A DNA stretch of 64,000 nucleotides from Sinotaia quadrata (GCA_028829895.1 CM054182.1:88475546-88539545); one strand, 5' to 3'. Shown: positions 1 through 12,945, numbered from the stretch's first letter. Notes: generated by a model not told the origin, from the sequence alone. Numbers and translations are program-made.

Positions 1-340
1 GCGCATGCGCCAAATTACGGATTGCTGTTTTCTAGCATCAAGTTTAGCTACACCTCTAAATAAGGCATTCAGTGAGTTGTTTCAGTGAGCCTGTGTTTTA
101 GCGCTGTGACTCACTGGACGTCTCGTACGAGGTGACTTATTCCTCATTAAAGAGGTGTTTTGAAAATGCTAGGTTTTCATATTGAATCGTAGGGTACCCT
201 TTGGTGCCAGACTAACATGGCGCTTCATAATGGTTACTGTTTCAGCTCTGTGTTTTCTTGGGTGCATGTCAGTTAAGTTACTTATTCCAACGATGATTGA
301 AGTAGTAATTTACCACAAAAAATGGTGTCTGAATGGTATG
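1..340. other. Unique flank, no gene seen
   Basis: AT-rich single-copy-looking sequence before the first minisatellite. I see no open frame of note, no RNA gene and no long repeat. Confidence 0.6.
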
Positions 341-540
341 TACTAAAGGCACAATTCTATTAGTCATTCATAATTTAAATAGTATACTAAAGGCACAATT
401 CTATTAATCATTCATAATTTAAATAGTGTTTTCATGTACTAAAGGCACAATTCTATTAGTCATTCATAATTTAAATAGTGTTTTCATGTACTAAAGTCAC
501 AATTCCATTAGTCATTCATAATTTAAATAGTGTTTTCACG
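341..540. repeat. 52-bp minisatellite, 4 copies
   Basis: Units start at TACTAAAGGCACAATTCTAT at about 341, 385, 437 and 489. The first unit is 44 bp because it lacks the TGTTTTCA tail; the others are 52 bp. Copies are nearly identical, so the array is probably young. No coding potential is apparent. Confidence 0.93.
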
Positions 541-586
541 TTGAATCGGAAAAGCACCTCTAAAATGATATATTCTTAATGAAGAA

Positions 587-990
587 AATGTTTTGTTGCG
601 TCACGTTAGTTTACATTGTGAAATTGCGTTATGTCCGTTGTTTTGTTGCGTTAAGTTATTTTACATTGTGAGATTGCGTTATGTCCGTTGTTTTGTTGCG
701 TTAAGTTATTTTACATTGTGAGATTGCGTTATGTCCGTTGTTTTGTTGCGTTAAGTTATTTTACATTGTGAGATTGCGTTATGTCCGTTGTTTTGTTTCG
801 TTAAGTTATTTTACATTGTTAGATTGCGTTATGTCCGTTGTTTTGTTGCGTTAAGATATATTACATTGGGAGATTGCGTTATGTCCGTTGTTTTGTTGCG
901 TTAATTTATTTTACATTGGGAGATTGCGTTATGTCCGTTGTTTTGTTGCGTTAAGATATTTTACATTGGGAGATTGCGTTATGTGCAGTG
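587..990. repeat. 50-bp minisatellite, 8 copies
   Basis: The marker ATGTCCGTTG recurs at 631, 681, 731, 781, 831, 881 and 931, exactly 50 bp apart, with a variant at 981. The unit contains GTTTTGTTGCGTTAAGTTAT and TTACATTGTGAGATTGCG. The first and last copies carry the most substitutions. The invariant spacing indicates unequal exchange or slippage without indels. Confidence 0.95.
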
Positions 991-1214
991 TTATAATATT
1001 AAGGGTAATAACAAACACCATCAATCATGATTATAACTAAGTCATACGTCGGTATTTATCTAATTTCTAAGTAATAGTTTTCCCTTATTTTTTAATGGGT
1101 TTTTAATTGTCATACATTATTATTGGTCGAATTATCACTTAATTCAATCCTAAACCTCATCATTTAAGCGAGGCCCACATTATTTAACCATGTTCTATCT
1201 GATCATTAACGGTG

Positions 1215-1730
1215 CTTCATCTGATTATATAACCAGGTCTTTAATAAACATTTAAGTGAGGTCCACCTAAGTATTTAACCAAGTCATATCTTATCACACA
1301 AGTACGGCCCATCTAAGTATTTAACCAAGCCATACCTTATCACACAAATAAGGTCCACCTAAGTATTTAACCAAGTCATACCTTATCAAACAAATACGGC
1401 CCACCTAAGTATTTAACCAAGTCATACCTTATCACACAAATACGGCCCACCTAAGTATTTAACCAAGTCATACCTTATCACACAAATAAGGCCCACCTAA
1501 GTATTTAACCAAGTCATACCTTATCAAACAAATACGGCCCACCTAAATATTTAACCAAGTCATACCTTATCACACAAATACGGCCCATCTAAGTATTTAA
1601 CCAAGTCATACCCTATCACACAAATACGGCCCACCTAAGTATTTAACCAAGTCATACCTTATCACACAAATACAGCCCACCTAAGTATTTAACCAAGTCA
1701 TACCTTATCACACAAATACGGCCCACCTTG
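1215..1730. repeat. 46-bp minisatellite, about 11 copies
   Basis: GG(C/T)CCACC recurs every 46 bp (for example 1306, 1352, 1398, 1444 and on to 1720). The unit includes TAAGTATTTAACCAAGTCAT and ACCTTATCACACAAATA. More diverged forerunners of the unit lie upstream from about 1160, so the array grades into its flank on the left. Confidence 0.94.
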
Positions 1731-1997
1731 CCGATCAACGGAGGCCTATCGTATCGCACAAATTAGCGCAGGTTGTTCGTGGCGTGTTTACTTTCAATGA
1801 CGTACATTTTCATCATCATCACCCACCCTCCCCTTTTAGACCTGTCCTCTGTTGGCAGTGTCATTTCGCCTCAAATCGATGTGATTGTATTGTATTTGCG
1901 CTAGCTCATAATGCGATCTGTTTAACGCCACAAAGTGGGAGAAATAGCGAAACAAAACAAATAACGGAGTTGTCGTTATTATTATATTTTTTTTCCT

Positions 1998-2063
1998 TGT
2001 GATAGTGATGGGTCCTTGTGAACACGATAAACGACTGTCTCCGAAAGCTGATGACAAAGTCGA
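1998..2063. repeat. Dispersed repeat, copy 1 core segment
   Basis: This 66-bp segment, containing AACACGATAAACGACTGTCT and AAAGCTGATGACAAAGTCG, matches 6583-6648 with about six differences. It is the shared part of a dispersed element that carries different tandem expansions at the two loci. The family is not recognised; a MITE or SINE-like element is possible but unproven. Confidence 0.85.
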
Positions 2064-2223
2064 TTTTGAATGTATGTGTGGGTGACGAATGCTCAGATAA
2101 ACTAAAGCTGATGACAAAGTCGATTTTGAATGTATGTGTGGGTGACGAATGCTCAGATAAACTAAAGCTGATGACAAAGTCGATTTTGAATGTATGTGTG
2201 GGTGACGAATGCTCAGATAAACT
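2044..2223. repeat. 60-bp minisatellite, 3 identical copies
   Basis: Three identical consecutive 60-bp units start with AAAGCTGATGACAAAGTCGA and end with GATAAACT. The unit is stop-free in a frame on each strand, which produces open frames of 84 and 113 codons. These are repeat artefacts: the reading is simply the 20-residue unit repeated, with no recognisable domain. The array begins inside the dispersed repeat at 1998-2063. Confidence 0.95.
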
Positions 2224-2461
2224 CGTGTTTACTCATCCATATCGTCACTTTCTGTCCCTAATCACACAGTAATGCTGACAGCAATGATACATTGTCTCAA
2301 TTCTATAGACAATATAAATAATGATGGATTTTTTTTTAATGAACAGTGTAACACTTTCAGCGATCATATTTTTGTGACTGATTATAGTGCACAAATAATA
2401 ATGTAGCTTTATTAAACACCTATCGACGAAAGTACGACAGTTAATATACTACAGTTTTGCT

Positions 2462-2463
<2 letters not shown>

Positions 2464-2501
<38 letters not shown>
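2464..2501. repeat. (GT)n microsatellite
   Basis: Pure GT dinucleotide tract of about 19 units. Confidence 0.97.
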
Positions 2502-2504
<3 letters not shown>

Positions 2505-5500
2505 CTCCCCATCCCCTCCCCCTGCGCACTCGTGAATGGTTTGTTTGTCCGCATTTCAGCAAGATTTCTTGTTTCACAATGGCTGTCTTGTTTGTTTGCA
2601 TGTCACATTAAATGTAATTTAATGGAGAATGTCTAAATAGTTGGTACCAAACATGTTAATCAAGCACAGATTGCTCGCCAAACAACTATTAACTACTTCA
2701 TATTGATACAGAGTACGGCCAGTCGATTCCCACAAAAATAAGTGTGTGTATGTGGGTACGTGTGAGTGTTTTGTGTGTGTATGTGTGTGCGCGCATTCTC
2801 TTTTCCAGAAAACAGAACCCAAAGCTTTCTGTTGATCAGCAGTGTTCAGAAGCGACAATAAGCCGTTTCAGGCAACAAATCTGATTTTAAAAATGCAAAA
2901 CAGATAATGTAAAAATTGTTTTATAAATTTGTTCCACTAAAATAACCACGAAGCCGTGTGCACAAATTGCTGCTGAAGTGTAACTGGCTGATTCACAACT
3001 GAACGTACTTTTGCCTGATGAAACGCATACCCAGGATATATGTGTTACGACAAAGTATGTGTCCGTATTACACTTAATTCCTAGCGACAACTGTGTGTGT
3101 GTGTGTGTGTGTGTGTGAGTGTGTGTGTGTGTGTGTGTGTAGAAGGAGAGTGTGTGGTCGTGTGCAGGAGAGGGTAGGAGTGGGTAAGAGTGGGTGTCCG
3201 GTGTAAGCATTAGTTGTGCCAAAATGGTTTCTATTTCTCTGCTCTGTTTGAGGAAAGAACGAAAATTGTGTATTCTTGCAGTTACTGGGCATAACCTGTT
3301 TCTTTATTTCAGAAAAGAAAAATTTAGTAGTCATGACAGCGCACTACTTCTTTCAATGAGTAAGGTACTTTAAAACTGCCATACACAGAATTAAATCTCC
3401 GATCATGTGTAGAATTCATTGAAACAGGTATTCTCAGTTCGCTTTAAAATTTTAAATCGATCTCTTTTAGAAAGGATTTCTTTCAGTAAAAAGGGTTTGT
3501 CTCAGCAATAGCTGCATCGACCACTGTCATTTCGTGTCTCGATCTGCCTTGAAGAACATGCGCGAGCGTGCGACGCCAGAACTGAACGCATCCAGTACAC
3601 AGTGGGTCGTGTTTGTCAGGACGTGATTGCGACTAAAAGCGGGGTCCTTTCAAGAAAGAAGGTCGCGGGCGGTACGCTTCAGTTGGGCTTCTTCCGAGTA
3701 TTGTATTGAACGCACCATGAAGCCACGAACCTGGTCGTTTTGGTGTATTTATTTTCTCCTCACATAAATGATATTTAGAAGTGGGATGATGAGCTTCTTG
3801 CTGACATATGAGTAACATGGCGACAGATAACAAACAGACGTTTAGCGCGGTTGCCAGAGTTTTCCCCGCTTTTGTCTTACGCTCGTGTTGACGGAGCGTG
3901 TTTTCAGAAAGCTGCCGCACCAAACTCAGATGAAATTGTACTGATATGTGGAGATAATATTAATTAATATGAATACTGGTGTGTGGGTTCGTGGTGGCGT
4001 TTGGTAGGGGTGGGGGTACGTAGAAACAGGTAGAACAAAGAGATTAATTTCAGTGCTATTTCAGTGAGAGAAGACCGACGGTGGCAGAGCTTCTCAGAAA
4101 CGGAAACAAAGAAAAACTCGGCAAAGACAGAACAAAGACAAAACAAAACGTAGTAGAAAGAAGAAAAACACTTCCGTGAGAAATCGTTTGTGCGTCTCAC
4201 CCCACCCCCACCCGCCCACCCCCCTTGCGAAAAGAAAAAAATGTATATTTTTTAATTTTACTAAATGCACGAAAACAAAGAATGAAAGAAAAAACATTGA
4301 TAAGACAGGATACAATGAATAGAGATTCAATAAGACCAGACAAAGATAGGTTGATTAATAAACAAACACATAAGATAGACAAGTATACGGATGGATTAAC
4401 ACATGGATAGGTAAACACGCCAAAGACAAGCAAATAACCAGACACACAAACTTGTTGAAGAGATATTTTATATTAATGTATAACGTATGTCCGCATGTTT
4501 TATAATCTTTGTGTAATTTCTCGCTGTCCATTATCACGTTTCTCTCTCTCTCTTTTCTGTCTTTTATCTTCACTTTCTCTCCCTTCTATTTCTTCTTCCC
4601 TCTCTTGCCTCTATGCTGTTAATATTATTTTTATGGTGTTTACTGGGGTACAAGAGAAACACTTTTACTGCCAAAGTTATGCTTAAGTGAAGACAAGCAA
4701 TCATAAAAATTGCATAAATCCCTCATTACGCGAGCTCTTGACAACTAGAACTGCAATTGTTGTGACAATAAGTGAATATTCACACGTCACTTAGGTCTCA
4801 CTGTTCCCGGAAATGAGCACAAAATGAGCACACCTAGCTGTTCGTGGTTGGTTTGCCAGACGTTTGGAAGTGAGCATGACCCCAGAAAGGAGAAAAGGTA
4901 AAAGAAATGAGTACAAAAGAACAGGGAGACAACTACGGTTTGGTGAGGCCTGTCAGTTGAATGCCTGTTATGATCATGTAAAAATTATTAACTAGAACGA
5001 CGTTCAAAATCACATATACATATATGTACCCTTAAAGATGTGTTCCTTCCAAAATTTAAATATAAACCTTAAACAAGATGTATTAATAAATACTTCATTT
5101 ACAAAGAGTATATTTGTCTGTGTCTTGCCTTCAAGTTTGCATTGCGTCTGTTCTAAATGCAAATTACCCCAATTTTCGATATTTTGTAATCACTGTACTG
5201 AATAATATTTGTGATGCGTGCAAACACTTTGATTTGTTATTTTTAAAAAAAGAAATACATTATTCCTTTCCACTTAACAAAATTTGTCGACACGTTTGAC
5301 ATTTTTTTTTAGCGTTTTGCGGCTCAAAAGACCCACTTTGTTTAGGACGTAGCGAAGCCTTCAGATTCAATGTAAGAAAAATGTAAGGTTGAGTGTTCTT
5401 CAAAAATGGCTCAGTGAAGTATTTGACAATTTCGTAAACGCCTGTTAGTTTTAACTGTTGCAATTAACGCTGGTTACAAAATCCAAGGAAAAATATCATA

Positions 5501-6330
5501 ATATCTCTCTAGGTCTGAAAGGAATAAAAGGAGACAAAAGTGTTGATCAGGGTATGACTGTAAGAAAACGGCTTCAAGATTTAGTGTACTTATCATGCAA
5601 TGTCTCTTGACTAAAATGTCTTCAAAACGTTTTTAGAACTTCTAATGTGGACGCACGAACTGAACGCAAGCTTGCAGAACTAGGCGAACCAATAGTGCTT
5701 TTCTGCTAACGCACTGAAGAAAGCAGTTGTTGATGCGGGTGTGAAGATAAAACGCTCACGTGATCTGACTCTCTGCAGTTCTGATAGTGGTATGCATGAA
5801 ATATCCTTACAAGACATCTCTCTCTCTTTTTTGTTACCCCCTCTCTTGTTTACCTTCCTCCCGCACCCGCTACCTGCAACCCACACATATACACTCCAGC
5901 ATACATACACACTTACTCCTATTCAGACACAAACGCAAGATCTGGGTATAAAATCATCTTGCTTATGCTACATATTTTAAATTTTTTTACATTTAAATTC
6001 ACACTGAGGAGTGTTTAGTATTTGATTGGTCTCATGACTTGTTAGGTAAACTTTGATTGGTTATGAAAAATGTGCAGTCATCTAGCGCAATGTGTACCAC
6101 TTGTTTGGTGTGCCCACTCGCTTTAACAAGAGGATTGTACAATTACTAGTTTGAATTTTACTATATGTAAACTGAAGACATACAGAACGGAAGTTAGATC
6201 TGTGTCACAAGAGCTGTAAAGGTCAGACCAATAACAAAAGTCGTTGTTTTGTATTAGAACATTAGAAAAGTGAGCCTATTCGTGAAAGACGAATTAAACT
6301 GTAAGAACTATGCAAAGACAAACCAGTAAT
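2502..6330. other. Mostly unique intergenic-type DNA
   Basis: Apart from GT-rich patches near 2740-2790 and the tract at 3092-3140, this stretch has no tandem array and no recognisable gene. The open frames here (for example at 3633-3923 minus, 96 codons) match no family I know. A CpG-richer patch lies near 3530-3660. Confidence 0.5.
3092..3140. repeat. (GT)n microsatellite, interrupted
   Basis: GT tract with one GAGT interruption near 3118. Confidence 0.95.
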
Positions 6331-6339
6331 TACTGGTTA

Positions 6340-6603
6340 TATTATAAGAATTGCATGGTGTATACGGAAATGACGTTTTTATTATGTGGTGGTGATGGGT
6401 CGTTATGTTATAAGAATTGCATGGTGTATACGGAAATGACGTTTTTATTATGTGGTGGTGATGGGTCGTTATGTTATAAGAATTGCGTGGTGTATACGGA
6501 AATGACGTTTTTATTATGTGGTGGTGATGGGTCGTTATGTTATAAGAATTGCGTGGTGTATACGGAAATGACGTTTTTATTATGTGGTGGTGATGGGTCG
6601 TTG
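6340..6603. repeat. 66-bp minisatellite, 4 copies, in dispersed repeat
   Basis: TATACGGAAATGACG recurs at about 6361, 6427, 6493 and 6559, exactly 66 bp apart. Copies differ mainly at one A/G site (GCATGG versus GCGTGG). The unit is stop-free in one frame on each strand, giving repeat-derived open frames of about 100 codons. It ends inside the dispersed repeat core at 6583-6648, so it is a second, independent expansion within that element. Confidence 0.94.
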
Positions 6604-6648
6604 CGAACACGATAAACGACTGTCTCCAAAAGCTGATGACAAAGTCGG
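6583..6648. repeat. Dispersed repeat, copy 2 core segment
   Basis: Matches 1998-2063 over 66 bp with about six differences, sharing AACACGATAAACGACTGTCT and AGCTGATGACAAAGTCG. It overlaps the last unit of the 66-bp array. Confidence 0.85.
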
Positions 6649-7097
6649 TTTGTGAGGCTGCATATTAGACGTTTTTGCGCCTATCACTATCATACCCACA
6701 ACATCAATAATAATAACAGCAGGAGAATACGAGCAGAGAGCAAGAAAAACACAAAACATATATTTACTACATTTTTAAACTAACCTAATCACTTTAGCAC
6801 TGGGAAATGGAAGTAAGGGAAAAGATAATATCCTTCTCATTTCTAATGACGGCCTGTTTAAAACAGTCTCCCAATAATATTAGCACAGTCACACAAACAG
6901 CGTATTAATAATTTCAATAACTCGTTGAATAAAAAGAAATAAACGACACTCCCACCCCACAACAATGTTAAAACATAAACGAATTTTAATGAATTCACTA
7001 AATCTAAGAAAACACAGTACTACTGTGAATTATGGTACAAAATATCATTAATTGTAATAATGTATTTGAAAAATGTCAATAGTACAAGTTCATTTTA
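6649..7097. other. Unique AT-rich DNA
   Basis: No gene, RNA or array seen. Confidence 0.5.
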
Positions 7098-7197
7098 ATG
7101 CAATCCCTATCTGGTGGCTCATTAATGCACTCCCTATCTTGTGGCTCATTAATGCACTCCCTATCTGGTGGCTCAGTAATGCACTCCCTCTCTGCAG
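7098..7197. repeat. 27-bp minisatellite, about 3.7 copies
   Basis: Tandem units of the form TGCACTCCCTATCTGGTGGC followed by TCATTAA. The last copy is partial and diverged. Confidence 0.9.
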
Positions 7198-7920
7198 TGG
7201 TGACTTATACAAAAGTTAATTTCTTTTTAATACATTCCTGGTTCGCACTGGCAATAGACTGTTGCACCAAGGGAAATGAAAGTACAGACTCTGTAATGAG
7301 ATGAGTGCTTTGTAAGTACAGAGATTGTGTGACCAACATCTCAGATGCAGCAAAGCATCTGAACACAGTGCAGAAGATTGTCGCAAGTGGACCACTCCCA
7401 ACTTTGGCCGGGTGCAACAAGTATAGGATTTGAAACCTCTCTGTCTCACAGCTCGTCCCAGTCCCTGCCAGCATTGAAGAGGATTTCGTACAGCTCTGGA
7501 TTATGGAGAACGTTGACGGCATTTACGGTTTGTAGAACTCCTACCAGAACCAAGAAATAATTATGGTGCCATCAATGAGAGACGGTAGGCGATATAAATA
7601 GTCGATGACTGGTTACGTCATTTTGACTTGTCAGTCAGTAACTGACAATAGATGACTGAATGTGGGTGCCTTTATACAGGATGACGTAGTTTCTGGTCTT
7701 GGACTGACAGGAATCTTCAACATTATGCTACTGCGGCATTGCAGCTTTTATTTCCTAAAAATAACAAATTGCCAGCTGCTAACTTATTTTTAAAGAAAAA
7801 GAAAATATTTTTTCATTTATTCTAAAATAAATAATGATAGACAAACATAGACAAGACATGCCATAGTCCATGACACAGACCAAAGCATGCTGAAGAATAA
7901 TATTAATAACGACCTCTAAT

Positions 7921-8815
7921 ATAAACTATTATCGTTATATATTAGATTATTAAAAACATAAACCAACTACCAGTGAGGTACTATATTACTAGACCAAGTA
8001 ATCAGTGACGAACTATATTATTGGACTTTTAAACAGTAAACAAATTATTAGTGAGGTATTATATTATTGGACTTTTAAACAGTAAACAAATAATTAGTGA
8101 CGTATTATATTATTGGACTTTTAAACAGTAAACAAATAATTAGTGACATATTATATTATTGGACTTTTAAACAGTAAACAAATAATTAGTGAGGAATTAT
8201 ATTATTGGACTTTAAAACAGTAAACAAATAATTAGTGACGTATTATATTATTGGACTTTTAAACAGTAAACAAATAATTAGTGACGTATTATATTATTGG
8301 ACTTTTAAACAGTAAACAAATAATTAGTGAGGTATTATATTAATGGACTTTTAAATAGTAAATAAATAATTAATGACGTACTATATTATTGGGCTTTTAA
8401 ACAATAAACAAATAATTAGTGAAGTATTATATTATTGGACTTTTAAACAATAAACAAATAATTAGTGACGTATTATATTATTGGACTTTTGAACAGTAAA
8501 CAATTAATTAGTGACGTACTATATTATTGGACTTTTAAACAATAAACAAATAATTAGTGACGTACTATATTATTGAACTTGTTAACTATAAACCTCTAAT
8601 AAGTGATTTACTATATTATTAGACTTTTAAACAATAAACCAATTACGAGTGACGAACTATAATTCTGGACTTCTGAAATAAGAATCAAAACCTGTGACAC
8701 ACCATATTATTGGACTCTTCAAATATAACCCAGTTTCCAGTAATTACCATATTAGTGGACTTCTCATATATAATCCAATTACCAGTGAGGAAGTGTATTA
8801 TTAGAAGTTTTAAAA
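7921..8815. repeat. 46-bp minisatellite, about 19 copies
   Basis: The unit contains ATTATTGGACTTTTAAACAG, TAAACAAATAATTAGTGACG and TATTAT, with 46-bp spacing (for example 8063 and 8109). Central copies are almost identical, while copies at both edges (before about 8010 and after about 8570) are strongly diverged. Most central units carry TGACGT. It is unrelated in sequence to the 46-bp array near 1.2 kb. Confidence 0.93.
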
Positions 8816-11800
8816 ATTCCAGAAATGAGTATTTATTAAGACTCAAGCCGAATGGTAAATACATACTGCTATTTCAAATCACTAAGATCTAAGATATAAA
8901 ACGCATATTTAAAAAAATGTAAAAATGCCCACACTGCAAACATTAGAGTATTATTTTCCTCTGGAATATCTTTTAGCATTGGTATTCGCCTCGTGAATAG
9001 AATCTGCCAAGCTGTCATATTTATATCAAAAGCTCGTGAAAAAATTCAATAACGGCGATTTCAATGGCTGCAGTTCTGCATATTAAGTTATCTTGACTCA
9101 AACTTCAGTGCATTATTAAGTTACTGCCGGTGTCACATCATCGAGGTGCCTATTCAATTCCCTCTCCACCCCCAAGTGATTGAAACAGGATATCTTTATT
9201 AGAACCGTAGAACTCCGGCTCTTTATATGTGGTACTGTAAAATTCCACCGACGCTACTACAGTTTTAAAGTGTTAACTTTAAGAGCAAAAATGCAAACAT
9301 AATGTTCAAGGTCACCTGATCAAACGTACTTGTATATACTTTGGTGAACGGGAAAAGAGACTAGATTTAGCTCTGTGATGCGCTATTGTATTATATTTTC
9401 CCTTTTGACGTTTATCAGTCATGAGCACTTTTCATTAAATAAGCAAACTGGTAAATAAAAACTGAAATTATGAATTTGTGCAAAGTAAGAGCTTATTACT
9501 TATAGCTTAAGAAAGGGAGATAAAAAGTCAACATGCCTTGTGCAATAAAGTCAATAGACGTATTTCTACAAAGTAAATGACATTCTAAAAATAACCTGCT
9601 ACGATTCTACAAAGAGACACGAGACAATTGCAATACAAATGTCACAGTTGGCCATCTTTACAAAATAAAACAAAGTAGTGCATTATGAAAACATTAAATA
9701 GTCTCCTGCAAAATTGTTGACTGAAGCAGCATGATTTTGTGAAGTGCCATTTATATACTGTGGCAGTGTAAATTTGCCTATCTCTATTTCTAGATTTAAT
9801 TGTTATATAAATTGGTAAATTGTCGAAGTGACCCGACCTTAGGCACTCCTTATGATAGTATTTTTGTATGTGTCAGAGTTGGAGTAAGCAATTTGAATTC
9901 AGAATTTGCAAGAATTGCTGATGCAATCCAAACCAGTTCCAACTGGATGAGTAGTTTTTATTATCCAATGGATAGGATTTACGAGTACGAGAACAGACAT
10001 TGGGCTGATATCAAATATTTACCTATTGTAAAGAAATCTGTCGTCTAATCACTTGAATTTAGAGTGGAGAGAATTGCTACAATTGTTGTTCTCCTTGAGG
10101 GAGATAATATGGCAAATGAGCACCCAGGTTAGCCTCAAGAGAATAGCAGCTAATTAGTGCTCTACGTCATGAGAAGGGAAGCATGTGGAATTGACAGTAA
10201 TAATGTAAGCAATAAACTTGTGGCTTTGTTATGAAAAACATGCAGAAAGCTATTGCAACTTTGGCACACAGGGTTACATTTAAACTATTATCACTTATCT
10301 CTAATAACTCTAATTCTGTTCTCTGATAAGAACTATCCCTGATTTGTATTGACATCAATCTATTGAATTGTGCTTTAGGATATAAGAATGCATAGATAAT
10401 AAACTTATTTGAATATGGTTTCATGAAAATATTGATGTCACATAATCTTTTCCATTGTATTTATTATATACAGATTTGATAGTTGCTTTAATAAATGTAT
10501 TGTTAAAATTATTGGCTTTCTTACACATATTGACAACCTTATGTTGGAGAAAACAATGGGTGGATGGGGTCTCACTAAATATAGATTAAATGACGGATTT
10601 ATGTTCTCCTTTAGTAAGAAGTTTTCCACCTATGAAATATTGTGTGACGGTAAATGTTTATCTTTAATGTTGTGTGACGGTAAATGTTTATCTTTAATGT
10701 TGTGGAAGAGAGTAAACGTTTATAGCTCCCGCATATACTCCAAGTGTGGGAGACGAGTGGTGTTTGCTGGAGAATTATTAATAACATAAATTACGATTTT
10801 CATCACTTGTAATTAGTTATGGATGATTAATAAATAATAATTATTATAACCATTAACATTGGAGTCACATATACTATGGCTTGTTTGTTTATTTTTATAA
10901 TTTTATTTTTATAATTGAATCCCAAACAATGCTTCACATGAAATAAGTGTCTATTTATTTCAACAAAAAATAAGAAAACAGTATAATGCTTTAGAATAAT
11001 TAAATAACTTTGCTAAATGGAGAGGAAGTATATTTATAATGTATTTTTAAACTAACTATTTAAATAAATAACAGAATTAAAATATAAAGTAAGTATCTAG
11101 CGATACGGAAGAAAGAAAGATTTTGAAAGAAACTAAATTATGAACAATGCATTTGAAATATATTTAAAACAATAATTATCAGAATATAACATGTTTTAAA
11201 GTACAGTTTGTCAAGACGATCAAAGGAACATAACACGGATTAAAAAAATAAAATGTATTTAAAATGCATAAACATTACACTTTCTATTTGTAATCTATAC
11301 AAGAAATAAGGCAACAATTCTTGATAGAGAAAAGTGCCATAATGCTGTTATCAAAATGAAACTGATTCCCTTTGTAATATAAAAAAATCAACAGAGATAG
11401 CCTTTGAAAAAACAAATGCAACCCAAAAATGTCTTCAGTTTGCTTTCTGAAGAACCCACGTGACATAGTATTCAAAGTTAATAAGGAAGTGACGTATTAC
11501 TGATCACACATCTGCCCTCCAATGAGTATGTATCACTGATTTATCTGTAAAGGGAGAGAACATCCAGCAAGCGCATCCCATGTGTCTCCAATTGAAGCTT
11601 CAGAACAGCCATTTTGGAAATACCAAACAAACAATTGTGCTGAAGACGTGTTGGAAAGCATTCATTATTAACAAAATATGTCCTTACAATAAACTGCAAA
11701 AACCATTTCGAACACAAATTACAAAGTGAAATCACCGTTCAGAAGTAAGTATATTAGAAAAAAAAACTATGACTGAAAATGCATATGATTCTAATTATTA

Positions 11801-12090
11801 AAATTCTGGGTTGCCAAGAATGCTTAATTTCACTCAAATTATGTTAAGCGTACAATACAATTAGATTGATAATGGCAATAACTCACAGCTGTTCTTCTGT
11901 ATCACTCTTCTACAAAGCTTCCACTTTACATGTTTATATTTCATTGTTGGCATTGACATGGCGGTCTTTTGTACAGTGTCTTTTGCCCATGTGTCCTCTC
12001 CATATATAGAGCTCAGTGCTATGCATTATGAAGTGGTCTCTTACGCCAGATCGATCCAAAGTGACACAGTTTACATGTAATTTGATCTAA
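8816..12090. other. Mostly unique AT-rich DNA
   Basis: Long AT-rich stretch with no recognisable gene or RNA. Open frames such as 9800-10048 plus (82 codons) and 10167-10424 minus (85 codons) show no domain I recognise. The only tandem feature is a two-copy 30-bp repeat near 10639. Confidence 0.5.
10639..10699. repeat. 30-bp tandem duplication
   Basis: Two adjacent copies of TTGTGTGACGGTAAATGTTT plus ATCTTTAATG. The unit includes TGACG. Confidence 0.88.
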
Positions 12091-12094
12091 AACT

Positions 12095-12245
12095 TATGTA
12101 ACGTGGTTTATAGTATTTTCTTACGTGAAATGACGTATTTAAATAGTTAGAATATTGCTCTAAGGTGAGATGACGTATTATATACTTGAGTATTGATCTA
12201 ACGTGAAATGACATATTATAAATTAGAGTATTGATTTCATTTCGC
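12095..12245. repeat. Degenerate minisatellite, about 3 copies of 45-50 bp
   Basis: Repeating pattern of (G)TGA(A/G)ATGACGTATTT followed by a TTAGA(A/G)TATTG segment. Copies are well diverged. Two copies hold ATGACGTATT. Confidence 0.7.
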
Positions 12246-12689
12246 TGACAGTGGGGCATAATACGAAGCAAAGCACCGGCTAGAAAATCAAGTTAAAGAT
12301 AAATCTTTTATCCCTTTAAAGCGGATCAAATGCCAGTTTATTTCATTCTTTCCTTCTATTTTTTTAGTATCAAGTGCATCACTGGGCTATTTAGAAAGTT
12401 ATTTTCTTTTTATATTTGATTAAATTACAACATCGTTTCTTTCTTCTTTTTATCTTTTTATACATCCTTGTGATAATTTTTTGGTGAAGTCAATTGCATT
12501 TTCGGGTATAATAATTTTTATGTGTATTCCGTTATTCATACTGTATATTGAATCCTGCCAGTCGCAGATGTATTATGGTCTGCCTAACGAAATTCCCGTG
12601 AATGATAAAGAGCTTGGAAAGCAGTTAAGTAAGGAACATTTTATTTCATAGTGTGATCTTAAAGTAAATTTTCTATTGTATTGAGTCTA

Positions 12690-12829
12690 CGCCTCAAACA
12701 CTGTGCTATGTACACCTCAGATGTGTGTCCATATATATGTCTCACACCATACTATGTACACCTCAGATTTGTGTCCATATATGTCTCACACAATACTATG
12801 TACACCTCATATATATATGGACGCACAAG

Positions 12830-12924
<95 letters not shown>

Positions 12925-12945
12925 TCACACCATACTATGTATTTA
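12690..12945. repeat. Minisatellite invaded by a (GT)n tract
   Basis: Three units of roughly 45 bp contain CTATGTACACCTCAGAT and TGTCCATATATGTCTCACAC. A (GT)n run of about 44 units occupies 12835-12923, after which TCTCACACCATACTATGTA resumes. The GT tract therefore appears to have expanded inside one unit of the array. Cys-Val-rich open frames here are artefacts of the GT run. Confidence 0.9.

Noticed and set aside
2018..2272. 84-codon and 113-codon frames over the 60-bp repeat as a repeat protein
   Set aside because: The frames are open on both strands solely because the three identical units lack stops; no domain is present.
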